Part shown: one piece after another, positions 5,634-12,656 of the stretch | Numbering within the stretch: the first letter of the stretch is position 1 | Layout: each line of letters begins with the position of its first letter | Source of the DNA: a virus | DNA: 64,000 bases | IMG/VR virus record: IMGVR_UViG_3300038856_000064 | Location: 1-64,000 of that record | Reading direction: 5' to 3' (one strand) | Translations under genes and position numbers: made by a program | The notes under the pieces: model-generated | Told to the model about the DNA's origin: nothing | Database searches by the model: none | Seen by the model: the letters and a program-made list of their open reading frames with translations, nothing else

Positions 5634-6749
5634 GTTGAGAAGGATGGCATGAGGTTGATTCTCCCATGTCATTCTAATGCCGTCTCTAATACGGGGTGGA
5701 CTAGGAAAAATCTATGGCTAAGATCTAGGGTCGAGTGCGCCAAAACTGGAGATACAATCTCTGAGAGCTTTGGAAAATTCTTTAACCTCGGCCAGGGTCC
5801 TGATGAGCTACAGATCAATATAGAAACAGTTCTAGATGCAATTAGAAATAACAGGAGAATTGTCGCAACCCTTAAGTATGATGGAAGCTGCCTGATTAGG
5901 TCGGTTTATAAGGGGGAGGTATTTCTTCGCACTCGTGGGTCATTGAAGTATACGTTTCACGACGATGCGGAAGATGAGATGAGGATCTTTACTGATAAGT
6001 ATCCACGTCTATTTGATCCTACCTGGGAGCCGGCTAAATCTCTGTTGTTTGAGTGGGTTACGCCAGCAGCACAAATTGTTATTTCCTATTCCGAGCCTGA
6101 CCTAGTCCTTCTAGGTGCAGTGGATCACGGTCATCGTCATTACTCTCATTTGAAATATTTGACAATGGAGCAACTAGAGCCAATTGCCGCCGAGTGTGGC
6201 GTAAGGCTAACGGAATACTTCACGATTGATTCAGTTAAGGATTGGTATGATTTTTATCATGAGGTTTTAGACCATAAAGAGATTGAGGGATACGTCCTTC
6301 GGCTTAACGACGAGCAGGATCTGGTTAAGGTTAAGAGCCAGCCATACATTACCAAGCATGGTGTGAAGAGTAATCTTTCGTTTAAGTCGATGGTGGAATT
6401 TTGGTTGCAACATGGTCAAGAGGCTATTTATACTTCGATTTTAGAACAACTAGAAAAGTTATATGACGAAGAAGTTGTCATGTGGGCATTGCCCTTTGTA
6501 GACAATCTCTTTGTCGCAGTCGAAGCGTGGGAGAAGGCTCGCACTAAAGTTGAGCTAGATGTCTCTACTCGTTCTCACTGGTCTCGTAAAGACTTTGCTA
6601 TCGAAATGAAAAAGAAGTATACCGGCGAAGAAGCAATTCTGTTTAGTGTCGCTATGCAACTTTGGCAAGGTAAGCCTATCGCAGACAAGATGATTCGTAG
6701 CTTTATGGAGCGGTTTGATAATGGTATTAAGGGAATGTTCAATGAATAA
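5604..6749 (+). CDS. RNA ligase, T4 Rnl1 type
   Basis: An ATP-dependent RNA ligase of about 381 residues joining 3'-OH and 5'-phosphate RNA ends. Motif I is L-K-Y-D-G-S, with the lysine that takes AMP. Motif III is F-E-W-V-T-P followed by QIVISY, a strong Rnl1 signature. Motif IV is IEGYVLR and motif V is VKVKSQPY. A helical C-terminal domain follows, as in T4 gp63. I start it at 5604 (ATGCAACTAG), 1 base after the previous stop, rather than at the upstream in-frame ATG that overlaps that gene. Rnl1 enzymes repair tRNAs cut by host anticodon nucleases. The presence of many tRNAs with insertions nearby makes tRNA ligation a natural role here. Confidence 0.9.
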   Translation: MQLDSELFNVVEKDGMRLILPCHSNAVSNTGWTRKNLWLRSRVECAKTGDTISESFGKFFNLGQGPDELQINIETVLDAIRNNRRIVATLKYDGSCLIRSVYKGEVFLRTRGSLKYTFHDDAEDEMRIFTDKYPRLFDPTWEPAKSLLFEWVTPAAQIVISYSEPDLVLLGAVDHGHRHYSHLKYLTMEQLEPIAAECGVRLTEYFTIDSVKDWYDFYHEVLDHKEIEGYVLRLNDEQDLVKVKSQPYITKHGVKSNLSFKSMVEFWLQHGQEAIYTSILEQLEKLYDEEVVMWALPFVDNLFVAVEAWEKARTKVELDVSTRSHWSRKDFAIEMKKKYTGEEAILFSVAMQLWQGKPIADKMIRSFMERFDNGIKGMFNE

Positions 6750-7089
6750 CGAACATCGAATCAAGCTCCTCCTTAAGCTTCGTGCCTTGCGAACCGTTTT
6801 ACTAGCCGCTATCAAAAGAATAGAAAATGCTACACAGGGGGTAAACCAGCGATGGCGCGAGAAAACTGTAGACAATCTTACTCAAACCTTGGGGGTTATT
6901 GAGCGTAATATTGATGCATTGCAACAACTACCAGATATTCTAGGTGAAAAAACAGTAGCCCCGTCTGGAACCAGAGAATATACTGAAATGCAAAGCATCG
7001 AGGAGTATCGTAAGTTTCAGGGGCTACCACCAATTACTCAGAACGACATCATCTCAGTTGACTGGAAAGATCTACTAGGTAAATTATGA
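6742..7089 (+). CDS. hypothetical helical protein
   Basis: About 115 residues. The N-terminal two thirds are helical (HRIKLLLKLRALRTVLLAAIKRIEN and a second helix), and the end is polar. The ATG at 6742 overlaps the RNA ligase stop by 8 bases. No family recognised. Confidence 0.7.
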   Translation: MNNEHRIKLLLKLRALRTVLLAAIKRIENATQGVNQRWREKTVDNLTQTLGVIERNIDALQQLPDILGEKTVAPSGTREYTEMQSIEEYRKFQGLPPITQNDIISVDWKDLLGKL

Positions 7090-7325
7090 AAACTAAAGAT
7101 AAGCAAACTCTGCGGCGTCGTATTGAAGAAGTCTGTGCCATCCAAGGCGGATGGATGAACGGCGATGGCGAAAAGATTTGGAGTGACCCCGATCAAGTCG
7201 AAATGGTCGCTGTGACTTTATCAAACAAGCTAGGAGTATCTCCCGGAGTATTTCCGGACAACAATGGATATGTATCTCTTCAGTGGTTTCTAGGTGATGA
7301 TAATTTACTAGAGGTTCTGGTATGA
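7086..7325 (+). CDS. small hypothetical protein
   Basis: 79 residues, ATGA overlap at both ends with its neighbours, so part of a coupled string 5604-7549. No recognised motif. Confidence 0.7.
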   Translation: MKTKDKQTLRRRIEEVCAIQGGWMNGDGEKIWSDPDQVEMVAVTLSNKLGVSPGVFPDNNGYVSLQWFLGDDNLLEVLV

Positions 7326-7549
7326 ATCCTTTTTTAAAGTTTTTAACCGTAGTGTTTGGTATACTATCGTTCATACATATCGCCTATGCATTTACAATAT
7401 GCATATATACACTTAATATGCTATCAAGTAGTCATCCTGACACTATTCAAATTAACGAATGGGTGTCCTGGACAGCCCTGCCGGCATTCCTGATGGGGGG
7501 CTTCTTCGGCATGTGTACTGCTGAATTAAGTGATGCAAATTGCAATTAG
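7322..7549 (+). CDS. small membrane protein, two predicted spans
   Basis: 75 residues with hydrophobic segments at about 5-32 (FLKFLTVVFGILSFIHIAYAF) and 50-66 (ALPAFLMGGFFGMC). Not recognised. It could act in the inner membrane. No holin partner is next to it. Confidence 0.7.
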   Translation: MNPFLKFLTVVFGILSFIHIAYAFTICIYTLNMLSSSHPDTIQINEWVSWTALPAFLMGGFFGMCTAELSDANCN

Positions 7550-7599
7550 ACTACACACAGAAAATAAGAGACGCGGAGAGTGACTATGGGGAAAAATAA

Positions 7600-7818
7600 A
7601 TGAATGTCTATCTAGTTGAATTTTCTGATCGTATGTATGGGTTTACGATTCGTGCAATTGTTGGCCCATCCTCAGTAGAAGAATGCAAGAAATATTGTGA
7701 GGATAAATTCGGATGTCAATTCGACAAACCTTACTTAAAGACATATGCGATGATATCAGATGTTTGTGACATTATGCGCGATAGAATTACTTATTGCGAA
7801 TTTGGATATCAAGAATAA
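7600..7818 (+). CDS. small hypothetical protein
   Basis: 72 residues with five cysteines, preceded by GGGGAAAAATAA. Unknown. It abuts the next gene by one shared base. Confidence 0.65.
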   Translation: MNVYLVEFSDRMYGFTIRAIVGPSSVEECKKYCEDKFGCQFDKPYLKTYAMISDVCDIMRDRITYCEFGYQE

Positions 7819-8099
7819 TGAATAATTTTAAACACGATTGTATAGAGGCTGTATTGGAGGGTGACTCAATAGTTATACGTATCTCAAGCAAGTATTTGAC
7901 TAATATCGCGATGCCTGCGTCGTTCGAAGGTATTACTGGCTACGAAGATGCTGTAATTATCGACAAGAAACAATTAATCAAAGATGTTCTAGTTGAACTT
8001 AACCGCGAGGCTGAAGATGGAACGACTATGATTCATCTTATGCTAGATGAAGCTATCACAGACGCATATGACAATGGGTCGGAGGCATTTGAGGGATGA
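7818..8099 (+). CDS. hypothetical protein
   Basis: 93 residues, acidic. The start at 7818 shares a base with the previous stop (TAATG). Unrecognised. Confidence 0.7.
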   Translation: MNNFKHDCIEAVLEGDSIVIRISSKYLTNIAMPASFEGITGYEDAVIIDKKQLIKDVLVELNREAEDGTTMIHLMLDEAITDAYDNGSEAFEG

Positions 8100-8659
8100 A
8101 TATCTGGGTGACGTCTGACTCGCACTTTTCCCATCGTAACATTTTACAATATTGCAATCGCCCCTGGTCATCCGTCGAGGAAATGAATCAGGGATTGATT
8201 GATAGATGGAACGAAAGAGTTGGCAAGAATGATGTCGTATATCATCTAGGTGATTTTTGCCTTACTACTAAAATAGACCTAATTGATGAATGGTTATCTC
8301 AGCTAAATGGTACGATTCGGCTAGTAAAAGGTAATCACGACGTCTGGATAAAAAAGCTAGATAGGTTAGAATACGGACACAAGATTGAATGGATCAGAGA
8401 TTACTCTAAACAAACCGTAATGATTGATGATCAAAAACATCAAGTGGTTATGTTTCATTTTCCAATAATGTTCTGGGAGAATAGTCATCATGGGAGTGTT
8501 CATCTGCATGGACATTGTCATGGAAATGCTCAAAATCATAATAAGAATCTACGTCGATTTGATGTTGGCGTAGATTGTAATGACTGGTATCCGGTATTGC
8601 TAGATGACGTCGTCAGACAACTAGTAAATAAAGACACTAATCCGCACCATAACGACTAG
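8096..8659 (+). CDS. calcineurin-like metallophosphoesterase
   Basis: 187 residues. Metal-binding motifs in order are D-S-H-F-S-H (residues 8-13), H-L-G-D-F, K-G-N-H-D, H-F-P and H-L-H-G-H-C-H-G, the standard set for binuclear phosphoesterases. It is a short single-domain form common in phages. Substrates could be phosphomonoesters, cyclic phosphates or nucleotides. With RNA ligases and a kinase nearby, an RNA-end phosphatase role is possible but unproved. It starts in an ATGA overlap. Confidence 0.88.
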   Translation: MNIWVTSDSHFSHRNILQYCNRPWSSVEEMNQGLIDRWNERVGKNDVVYHLGDFCLTTKIDLIDEWLSQLNGTIRLVKGNHDVWIKKLDRLEYGHKIEWIRDYSKQTVMIDDQKHQVVMFHFPIMFWENSHHGSVHLHGHCHGNAQNHNKNLRRFDVGVDCNDWYPVLLDDVVRQLVNKDTNPHHND

Positions 8660-8690
8660 GCTTCTTGGGATAAATAAATGACTACTAGAA

Positions 8691-9008
8691 ATGAAAATCA
8701 TTAAGAAAACACGGAAATATCTTCATGTTCGTATGACTGAAGATGAATACGAGCTACTTCAAAAGAGTATTCTTGAGCAAGATATCGAGAAGCAAAAAGA
8801 GGAAGAGCAGCTAGCATATGCTGAGTGGTTTTTTACCAATCATGTTGAAATCAACTGGCAGGATGAATATAGTTCATGGCATACTGATTGGAGGAATATC
8901 CATACAGGAAAATACGTACAAAATCCTAATTTCCATGTAACGATCTATAAATCACGATTTGCTGATGTTATTAAAGATAACAAGAAGCTACTAAAACAGA
9001 AAAAATAA
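8691..9008 (+). CDS. hypothetical charged protein
   Basis: 105 residues with basic ends, an acidic middle helix (EQDIEKQKEEEQLAY) and a tryptophan-rich segment. No family recognised. Confidence 0.7.
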   Translation: MKIIKKTRKYLHVRMTEDEYELLQKSILEQDIEKQKEEEQLAYAEWFFTNHVEINWQDEYSSWHTDWRNIHTGKYVQNPNFHVTIYKSRFADVIKDNKKLLKQKK

Positions 9009-9021
9009 TAAGAAGAAATGC

Positions 9022-9050
9022 TTGATTTTGACGTAGTCCTAGTGTATAAT
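9022..9050 (+). promoter_or_regulatory. promoter with TAGTG-TATAAT motif, drives tRNA-Pro
   Basis: TTGATT (9022-9027), 17 bases, TATAAT (9045-9050), with CCTAGTG abutting the -10 box. The following leader folds as GCGGA/TCCGC before the tRNA at 9095. Confidence 0.75.
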
Positions 9051-9094
9051 GCCTTTATGCGCGGAGGAGTTCCGCTGTTTCCAAAACAATATTT

Positions 9095-9173
9095 CAGGGT
9101 ATAGCTCAGTCTGGTTTAGAGCGTTCCGTTTGGGGCGGAAAAGTCGGGAGTTCAAATCTCTCTACCTTGACCA
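9095..9173 (+). tRNA. tRNA-Pro(TGG)
   Basis: Acceptor CAGGGTA/TACCTTG, A73, encoded CCA. D arm GCTC/GAGC with GG in the loop. Anticodon arm TTCCG-TTTGGGG-CGGAA reads TGG. T arm GGGAG-TTCAAAT-CTCTC. A fully canonical tRNA. Confidence 0.95.
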
Positions 9174-9318
9174 ATGGTCTAGGAGCAGCCATAAAGTGCT
9201 CACCTCTAGAAAGAGTTTATGAAGTCAACGCGCAAGCGAGCCCTTCTTGTCCGGTATAGCTCACCTAGTTGCATGGAAAGCCGGTTTCTTTTATAGTTGC
9301 GTAAGCAACCATGTTTAT
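9174..9318 (+). other. gap with tRNA-like fragments
   Basis: No open frame. TATAGCTC at about 9255 and the GTTGC/GCAAC hairpin at about 9293 look like D-arm and arm remnants, but no T loop or matching acceptor exists. Probably a decayed tRNA. Confidence 0.35.
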
Positions 9319-9389
9319 GGAGGTGTCGGTTACATGGGTAACAGCGAGGTGAAAACTCGCGGGGTCTGGTTCGAATCCAGGAGCCTCCA
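9319..9389 (+). tRNA. tRNA-Phe(GAA)
   Basis: Acceptor GGAGGTG with AGCCTCC (last pair mismatched), A73. The anticodon stem GCGAG/CTCGC closes loop GTGAAAA, giving GAA. T arm TCTGG-TTCGAAT-CCAGG. No encoded CCA. Confidence 0.85.
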
Positions 9390-9413
9390 ATCATTTTAAA
9401 AAAGGATAGGATC

Positions 9414-9833
9414 ATGACTGAAGAAGATATCATTTATGATGGGTCGGAAGAACCACTAGCCCCTGGTGAGGGGGTTAAGTGTACGGGTTACCATAAAGTC
9501 GAGTTTAGTATGAATGACGAAAAGAACGTCGCCGTCATTGTGCAGGGTACTAACGGAATGTCCGACGCCGACGTTCAAGGAGAGGCTCGACGTCAAACGC
9601 CGCAGACTATTCTAGATGAAGTCGCCGGAGATACAAATTGCGTAACATATGAATGTTGTGAGGAGTGTATAGCTGTTGCTAGTTGGTCGAATCCACTAAT
9701 TGCAACTACGATTCCATCTGCGCCACAACGCTTTAATGTAGGAACCTCGATTGAGTTTGCGGTAGTTCATGTTAAACTAACTTTTGAGGCTGATATCAGC
9801 GCGATTGGCTCATGTGAGTGTCCCGAATCATAA
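9414..9833 (+). CDS. cysteine-rich acidic protein, paralogue of 459-839
   Basis: 139 residues. It shares KCTG, MSDAD and the C-V-x-Y-E-C-C-E-E-C cluster with the gene at 459, plus a C-terminal CEC. Like that gene it begins about 24 bases after a tRNA. The two differ strongly elsewhere, so the cysteine framework is probably what is under selection. Function unknown; a small metal-binding or disulphide-rich virion or effector protein is possible. Confidence 0.75.
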   Translation: MTEEDIIYDGSEEPLAPGEGVKCTGYHKVEFSMNDEKNVAVIVQGTNGMSDADVQGEARRQTPQTILDEVAGDTNCVTYECCEECIAVASWSNPLIATTIPSAPQRFNVGTSIEFAVVHVKLTFEADISAIGSCECPES

Positions 9834-9839
9834 TCTTGA

Positions 9840-9923
9840 TGGAGTGTGGCGGAACTGGTAGACGCACTAAACTGTTAATTTAGCGCCCGTGAGGGTTTGC
9901 AGGTTCGAAGCCTGCCACTCCAG
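9840..9923 (+). tRNA. tRNA-Asn(GTT) on a Leu-type class II body
   Basis: Acceptor TGGAGTG/CACTCCA. The D arm region GGCGGAACTGGTAGACGC is that of tRNA-Leu. Anticodon arm CTAAA-CTGTTAA-TTTAG reads GTT. The long variable arm CGCCCGTGAGGGTTT is class II. T arm GCAGG-TTCGAAG-CCTGC. The discriminator is G, and GTT plus G73 are known identity elements for AsnRS, so the body seems to have been switched from Leu to Asn. Confidence 0.88.
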
Positions 9924-9931
9924 ATACTTAT

Positions 9932-10003
9932 GGTAGATGTGTTGTAATGGTAGCATATAAGATTGTGTCTCTTAAGGTGGGAGTTCGATTCTCCTCATTT
10001 GCC
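9932..10003 (+). tRNA. tRNA-His(GTG)
   Basis: An eight-pair acceptor (G-1 with C73, then GTAGATG/CATTTGC) is the hallmark of tRNA-His. Anticodon arm TAAGA-TTGTGTC-TCTTA reads GTG. T arm GGGAG-TTCGATT-CTCCT. Confidence 0.9.
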
Positions 10004-10005
10004 CT

Positions 10006-10206
10006 ATGAAAGCAACTAGAATGGAAGACGATGGATATGACGGTAGTGAATATTCCTTACAAGAAATAGCTGCCCTTGATGAATACTTTAAAAGGTATAC
10101 TAAGATAGCTAATTTATACAATGAGCTTATTCTTCTAGAAGAAAATCTTTCTCGTAAGGAATTATTAGAGTTAATGCTTTGCGACTTACATGAAGAAAAT
10201 AAGTAA
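10006..10206 (+). CDS. small hypothetical protein
   Basis: 66 residues, acidic and helical. The ATG lies 2 bases after the tRNA-His end. A second in-frame ATG follows at 10021. No clear ribosome site, so the start is uncertain. Confidence 0.55.
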   Translation: MKATRMEDDGYDGSEYSLQEIAALDEYFKRYTKIANLYNELILLEENLSRKELLELMLCDLHEENK

Positions 10207-10233
10207 TTGATGGCACCACCAAAGGGGTAAAGT

Positions 10234-10344
10234 ATGTATAAAGACATTGATAAGTTTCGTACGGCTAAGGGGTGGCTAACTATTCGTTGGCTAGGTGAGT
10301 CGAATGGCTACTATAGTGAAAGCGTAGATATACTAAAGGTATGA
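10234..10344 (+). CDS. very small hypothetical protein (36 aa)
   Basis: ATG at 10234 follows AAAGGGGTAAAGT, a good ribosome site. It ends in an ATGA overlap with the next gene. Sequence unrecognised. Confidence 0.6.
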   Translation: MYKDIDKFRTAKGWLTIRWLGESNGYYSESVDILKV

Positions 10345-10541
10345 ACAAGCTATATGGTAGACTCGCCGGACGATGTCGCTATCACGGGATGAATAAATTC
10401 GGTGGTGGTGGTAAGGTGTGCTTCAATCGCCAAAAACATATTTGTGAAGTCGCAGCGGAGTGTAATGCATCTAGAAAATCAAAATATAGTAAACGCTATA
10501 TGAGGAGACAGGCGCGTAGGCGAGATTGGGAATTGCCATGA
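10341..10541 (+). CDS. small basic cysteine-containing protein
   Basis: 66 residues, very basic (RRQARRRDW end), with C-x-Y-H and C-F-x-R-Q-K-H-I-C. Similar in style to the proteins at 2266 and 11822. Possibly zinc- and nucleic-acid-binding; unproved. Confidence 0.65.
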   Translation: MNKLYGRLAGRCRYHGMNKFGGGGKVCFNRQKHICEVAAECNASRKSKYSKRYMRRQARRRDWELP

Positions 10542-10601
10542 TGGTCTGCTCTAGGTGTCATAAATAAAATTCAAAAAACAGTAGCCAACTCTAGTATGTG
10601 T

Positions 10602-10612
10602 GATACAATAGA
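10602..10612 (+). promoter_or_regulatory. extended -10 promoter
   Basis: GTGTGA-TACAAT (box 10604-10609) has the TGn extension and no clear -35. It is followed by AGAGTGTTC as after the promoter at 1242. It probably drives the PEP-CTERM gene. Confidence 0.5.
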
Positions 10613-10654
10613 GTGTTCAAGGCAGTATTTCTAACAGTAACAGTAACAAATAAA

Positions 10655-10996
10655 ATGATGAATCTACTAATTTGCGTTCTAATCTCAGTTCTTTGCTCTT
10701 GTAGTGACACGCCCGCGCAGGGTGGTCAAGAGAGTAATCTTCCGCCGTTCCAGCATTCGGATCCATGGGGCGGTCAGGGTAACCACAAGGGTCACAAGGG
10801 GCATAAGAAGCACAAGCGATGCAAGCACGGCTGCCTTCCCTCCTCTTGCGAAGAGCGGACCTGCAAGCATCACAAGCGGCGCGATCCATGCACCCCGGCA
10901 CCCGTCCCAGAGCCGATGACGATGCTCCTGATGGGCACTGGCTTGGTCGGCGCGGGAGCCTGGAATAAGCGTCGCCGCCGCAATTCCTCGATGTGA
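10655..10996 (+). CDS. predicted exported lipoprotein with PEP-CTERM sorting tail
   Basis: About 113 residues from ATG 10655. The N-terminus is hydrophobic (MNLLICVLISVL) and ends in a lipobox-like LCSC. The middle is rich in His, Lys, Gly and Cys (repeated HKG and KHK). The C-terminus is V-P-E-P followed by a hydrophobic span (MTMLLMGTGLVGAGAW) and KRRRR. That is the tripartite PEP-CTERM signal cleaved by host exosortase. The gene is far richer in G+C than its neighbours, indicating recent transfer. A GTG at 10613 is an alternative start. The host must presumably have exosortase; a role at the cell surface is inferred. Confidence 0.75.
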   Translation: MMNLLICVLISVLCSCSDTPAQGGQESNLPPFQHSDPWGGQGNHKGHKGHKKHKRCKHGCLPSSCEERTCKHHKRRDPCTPAPVPEPMTMLLMGTGLVGAGAWNKRRRRNSSM

Positions 10997-11172
10997 TGTC
11001 ACGCCGTAGTAATGAGTGGGCCAAGACTTTTTTGGTCCTTAGTGTATTACTATCTCTAGTTGCTTTTGTATGGGTTGTTTTTGATCGAGTAGCTAAAAGA
11101 GCTGAGATTGAGACGAATTATAAAAAGTGGCTACTAGAAAATAAATACAGTGAAGATGAGTTGTATAGATAA
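10996..11172 (+). CDS. small single-span membrane protein (58 aa)
   Basis: ATG overlaps the previous stop. Residues about 10-29 (TFLVLSVLLSLVAFVWVVF) form one transmembrane helix, with a basic N-terminus and charged C-terminus. It contains an internal TTAGTGTATTAC at 11039. Unknown role. Confidence 0.65.
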   Translation: MSRRSNEWAKTFLVLSVLLSLVAFVWVVFDRVAKRAEIETNYKKWLLENKYSEDELYR

Positions 11173-11248
11173 TGGGGCGTGGCCAAATTGGAATTAAGGC
11201 ACTCGACTACGAATCGAGAGATTGCAAGTTCGAATCTTGTCGTCCCTG
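11173..11248 (+). tRNA. tRNA-Arg(ACG)
   Basis: Anticodon arm CTCGA-CTACGAA-TCGAG reads ACG. D stem GCC/GGC, T arm GCAAG-TTCGAAT-CTTGT. The acceptor GGGGCG pairs with CGTCCC, with a T-T mismatch at the end. No encoded CCA. Confidence 0.88.
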
Positions 11249-11263
11249 TTTAAAGGCAAACTA

Positions 11264-11434
11264 ATGAAAATCGAACCAGGACAGATCGTCGTAGTTAACG
11301 GACAAACTCTAGTTGCCCGTGAAACTTTTCGTGGACTAGGAACAATGTGGGTTCGCTACACGATTTCTGGTCGCAATCAAGATGAGAATCGCTATACTAC
11401 TCGTGACGAGTGGGTTCAATGGAGTAACAACTAG
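11264..11434 (+). CDS. small hypothetical protein
   Basis: 56 residues (MKIEPGQIVVVNGQTLV...), beta-rich, like a small SH3/KOW-type fold. I start it at 11264, because upstream in-frame codons lie in the tRNA. Confidence 0.65.
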   Translation: MKIEPGQIVVVNGQTLVARETFRGLGTMWVRYTISGRNQDENRYTTRDEWVQWSNN

Positions 11435-11441
11435 TAGATTA

Positions 11442-11515
11442 AATCGGGGTGGCGTAATTGGCTAACGCAGCACACTCTGAATGTGAAGATTCTAGGTTCG
11501 AGTCCTAGTCCCGGT
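11442..11515 (+). tRNA. tRNA-Gln(CTG)
   Basis: Acceptor ATCGGGG/TCCCGGT, A73. D arm GCG/CGC. Anticodon loop CTCTGAA on a four-pair stem reads CTG. T arm CTAGG-TTCGAGT-CCTAG. Confidence 0.85.
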
Positions 11516-11529
11516 ATATTATAGATTCA

Positions 11530-11654
11530 TGGCCCTAAGTGTAGGCTTGCACGGTTACGTATCTCGTAGATTTGTTAGCTACAATGAAGAAATCACGACG
11601 ATCGAGTGATATCTAGAGGCGTAAACAGAGCCGGTTCGAGTCCGGCGGGGTCAA
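11530..11654 (+). tRNA. tRNA-like gene with an internal insertion
   Basis: Acceptor TGGCCCT pairs with GGGGTCA (11647-11653). The T arm GCCGG-TTCGAGT-CCGGC is canonical and a D stem GTG/CAC follows the acceptor. Between them lie about 70 bases instead of about 25. One fold pairs GTTACG with CGTA(A)AC as an interrupted anticodon stem. ATCAC/GTGAT forms a hairpin inside. The TCACGAC string also occurs in the 311 tRNA insertion, but the TATCAAA/GCAGAG core is absent. Anticodon undetermined. Confidence 0.5.
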
Positions 11655-11693
11655 CATTATACCTCTCTAGTAGAGATGGTATGATAATAATAT

Positions 11694-11779
11694 GGGGTAG
11701 CGCTTGGGCGTGACGCGACGGCGTTGTGATGGTTCGAATCCATCGTGGGATATCCAGGTTCGATTCCTGGTCTACCCCT
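11694..11779 (+). tRNA. tRNA-like sequence, possible anticodon CGA
   Basis: GGGGTAG pairs with CTACCCC. The T arm CCAGG-TTCGATT-CCTGG is followed by one extra base. A perfect second hairpin, GATGG-TTCGAAT-CCATC, lies where the anticodon arm should be and would read CGA. D arm is possibly GCG/CGC. Same double T-arm pattern as 1825 and 14103. Confidence 0.45.
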
Positions 11780-11821
11780 CCATTTAATGCGTTCGGTTAA
11801 AATTTGGGCTGAGAGAAAAGC

Positions 11822-12034
11822 ATGAGGCAAATATTCAGCAAACAAACTGATAGTCGCGGGAATAAAGACTGGCGCAAGCCCTGGCTGGGCAAGCGCAGAT
11901 CTACAAGTTTTGATTCTAGTTGTCAGAATCATGGCGGCTGTAGCTATTGTAAGCGCAATAGGACTCATAAGAACCGTAAGCGCGAACTAGAAGCTCAAGA
12001 ACAATTAGAAGATTTCGAAAATGGCTTGACTTAG
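11822..12034 (+). CDS. small basic Cys/His protein
   Basis: 70 residues with CQNHGGCSYCKRNRTHKNRKR, similar in style to 2266 (CENHGCPCC). The basic cluster suggests nucleic acid binding. The ribosome site is weak (GAGAGAAAAGC). Confidence 0.6.
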   Translation: MRQIFSKQTDSRGNKDWRKPWLGKRRSTSFDSSCQNHGGCSYCKRNRTHKNRKRELEAQEQLEDFENGLT

Positions 12035-12053
12035 TCTATCTAGATGGTATAAT
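12026..12053 (+). promoter_or_regulatory. sigma70-type promoter
   Basis: TTGACT, 16 bases, TATAAT (12048-12053), inside the end of the preceding gene. The next ATG is at 12059, 5 bases after the -10 box, so the transcript would start at or beside the start codon. Confidence 0.8.
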
Positions 12054-12058
12054 AGAGT

Positions 12059-12268
12059 ATGAAGACACAAGGAATGACCGTATCTGAGTTGCGTGAAGCG
12101 ATGCATGCGTTGCTACCCTCTGAAGTGCCGCACACAAAAGCAGACGAGGCACGCTGTGCGCTCTATCATGAGCTTGAGCACGCCGAGGCTTATATGATGG
12201 GCTGGGGCAAAACCAAGCTACCAGAGCCGCGTGACCCCAGGGAGGTAATCAAGGATTTCAATGGATGA
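12059..12268 (+). CDS. hypothetical protein, probably leaderless
   Basis: 69 residues, helical, unrecognised. The ATG is at the expected transcription start of the promoter at 12026-12053 and no Shine-Dalgarno sequence is present. The alternative is a downstream start such as the ATG at 12074. Confidence 0.65.
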   Translation: MKTQGMTVSELREAMHALLPSEVPHTKADEARCALYHELEHAEAYMMGWGKTKLPEPRDPREVIKDFNG

Positions 12269-12452
12269 CTGGTATGAGGAGTATGTAACGGTAACGGAAG
12301 AGGTGTTTGAGGCACAGAGGCTTCTAGATAAAGCCAACGACATTATTGGCGCTCTGTTGGATCAGCAGGCTATGCCAGATGCCGAGTTGGAGTTGGAAAT
12401 CAATATTTGGAAGGATAACAGGGCTAGTTGGAATAAGCGAATATATTCCTAG
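12261..12452 (+). CDS. small hypothetical helical protein
   Basis: 63 residues, acidic and helical (TEEVFEAQRLLDKANDIIGALLDQQ). It overlaps the previous gene by 8 bases. Unknown. Confidence 0.65.
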   Translation: MDDWYEEYVTVTEEVFEAQRLLDKANDIIGALLDQQAMPDAELELEINIWKDNRASWNKRIYS

Positions 12453-12466
12453 TAGATACTAAGCGA

Positions 12467-12539
12467 AGCCCTGTAGCTCAGCGGTTAGAGCAGCGTCCTT
12501 ATAAGACGAAGGCCGAAAGTTCAACTCTTTCCAGGGCTA
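12467..12539 (+). tRNA. tRNA-Ile(TAT)
   Basis: Acceptor AGCCCTG/CAGGGCT, A73. D arm GCTC/GAGC. The anticodon loop CTTATAA reads TAT for the rare AUA codon. T arm GAAAG-TTCAACT-CTTTC. Confidence 0.92.
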
Positions 12540-12576
12540 TTATTATGCCAATATTTCATCACAAGACGACTAATAT

Positions 12577-12647
12577 ACCTCATCCGGTGGCATCCGGTGC
12601 TGGAACTCCTAATTCTGGTTACGCAAGTTCGATTCTTGCATGAGGCG
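12577..12647 (+). tRNA. tRNA-Arg(CCT)
   Basis: ACCTCAT with ATGAGGC (first pair mismatched). The anticodon loop CTCCTAA on GGAA/TTCT reads CCT. T arm GCAAG-TTCGATT-CTTGC. The D region CCGGTGGCATCCGG is atypical. G discriminator. Confidence 0.7.
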
Positions 12648-12656
12648 ATAATTATT

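Noticed and set aside
9250-9318. A tRNA-Lys-like gene between tRNA-Pro and tRNA-Phe
   Set aside because: D-arm-like and TTT-like segments exist, but the anticodon stem does not pair and there is no T loop or acceptor partner.
10617-11024. Long minus-strand open frames opposite the PEP-CTERM gene
   Set aside because: They lack ribosome sites and recognisable features and arise from the G+C-rich coding strand. The plus-strand gene has both sorting signals.
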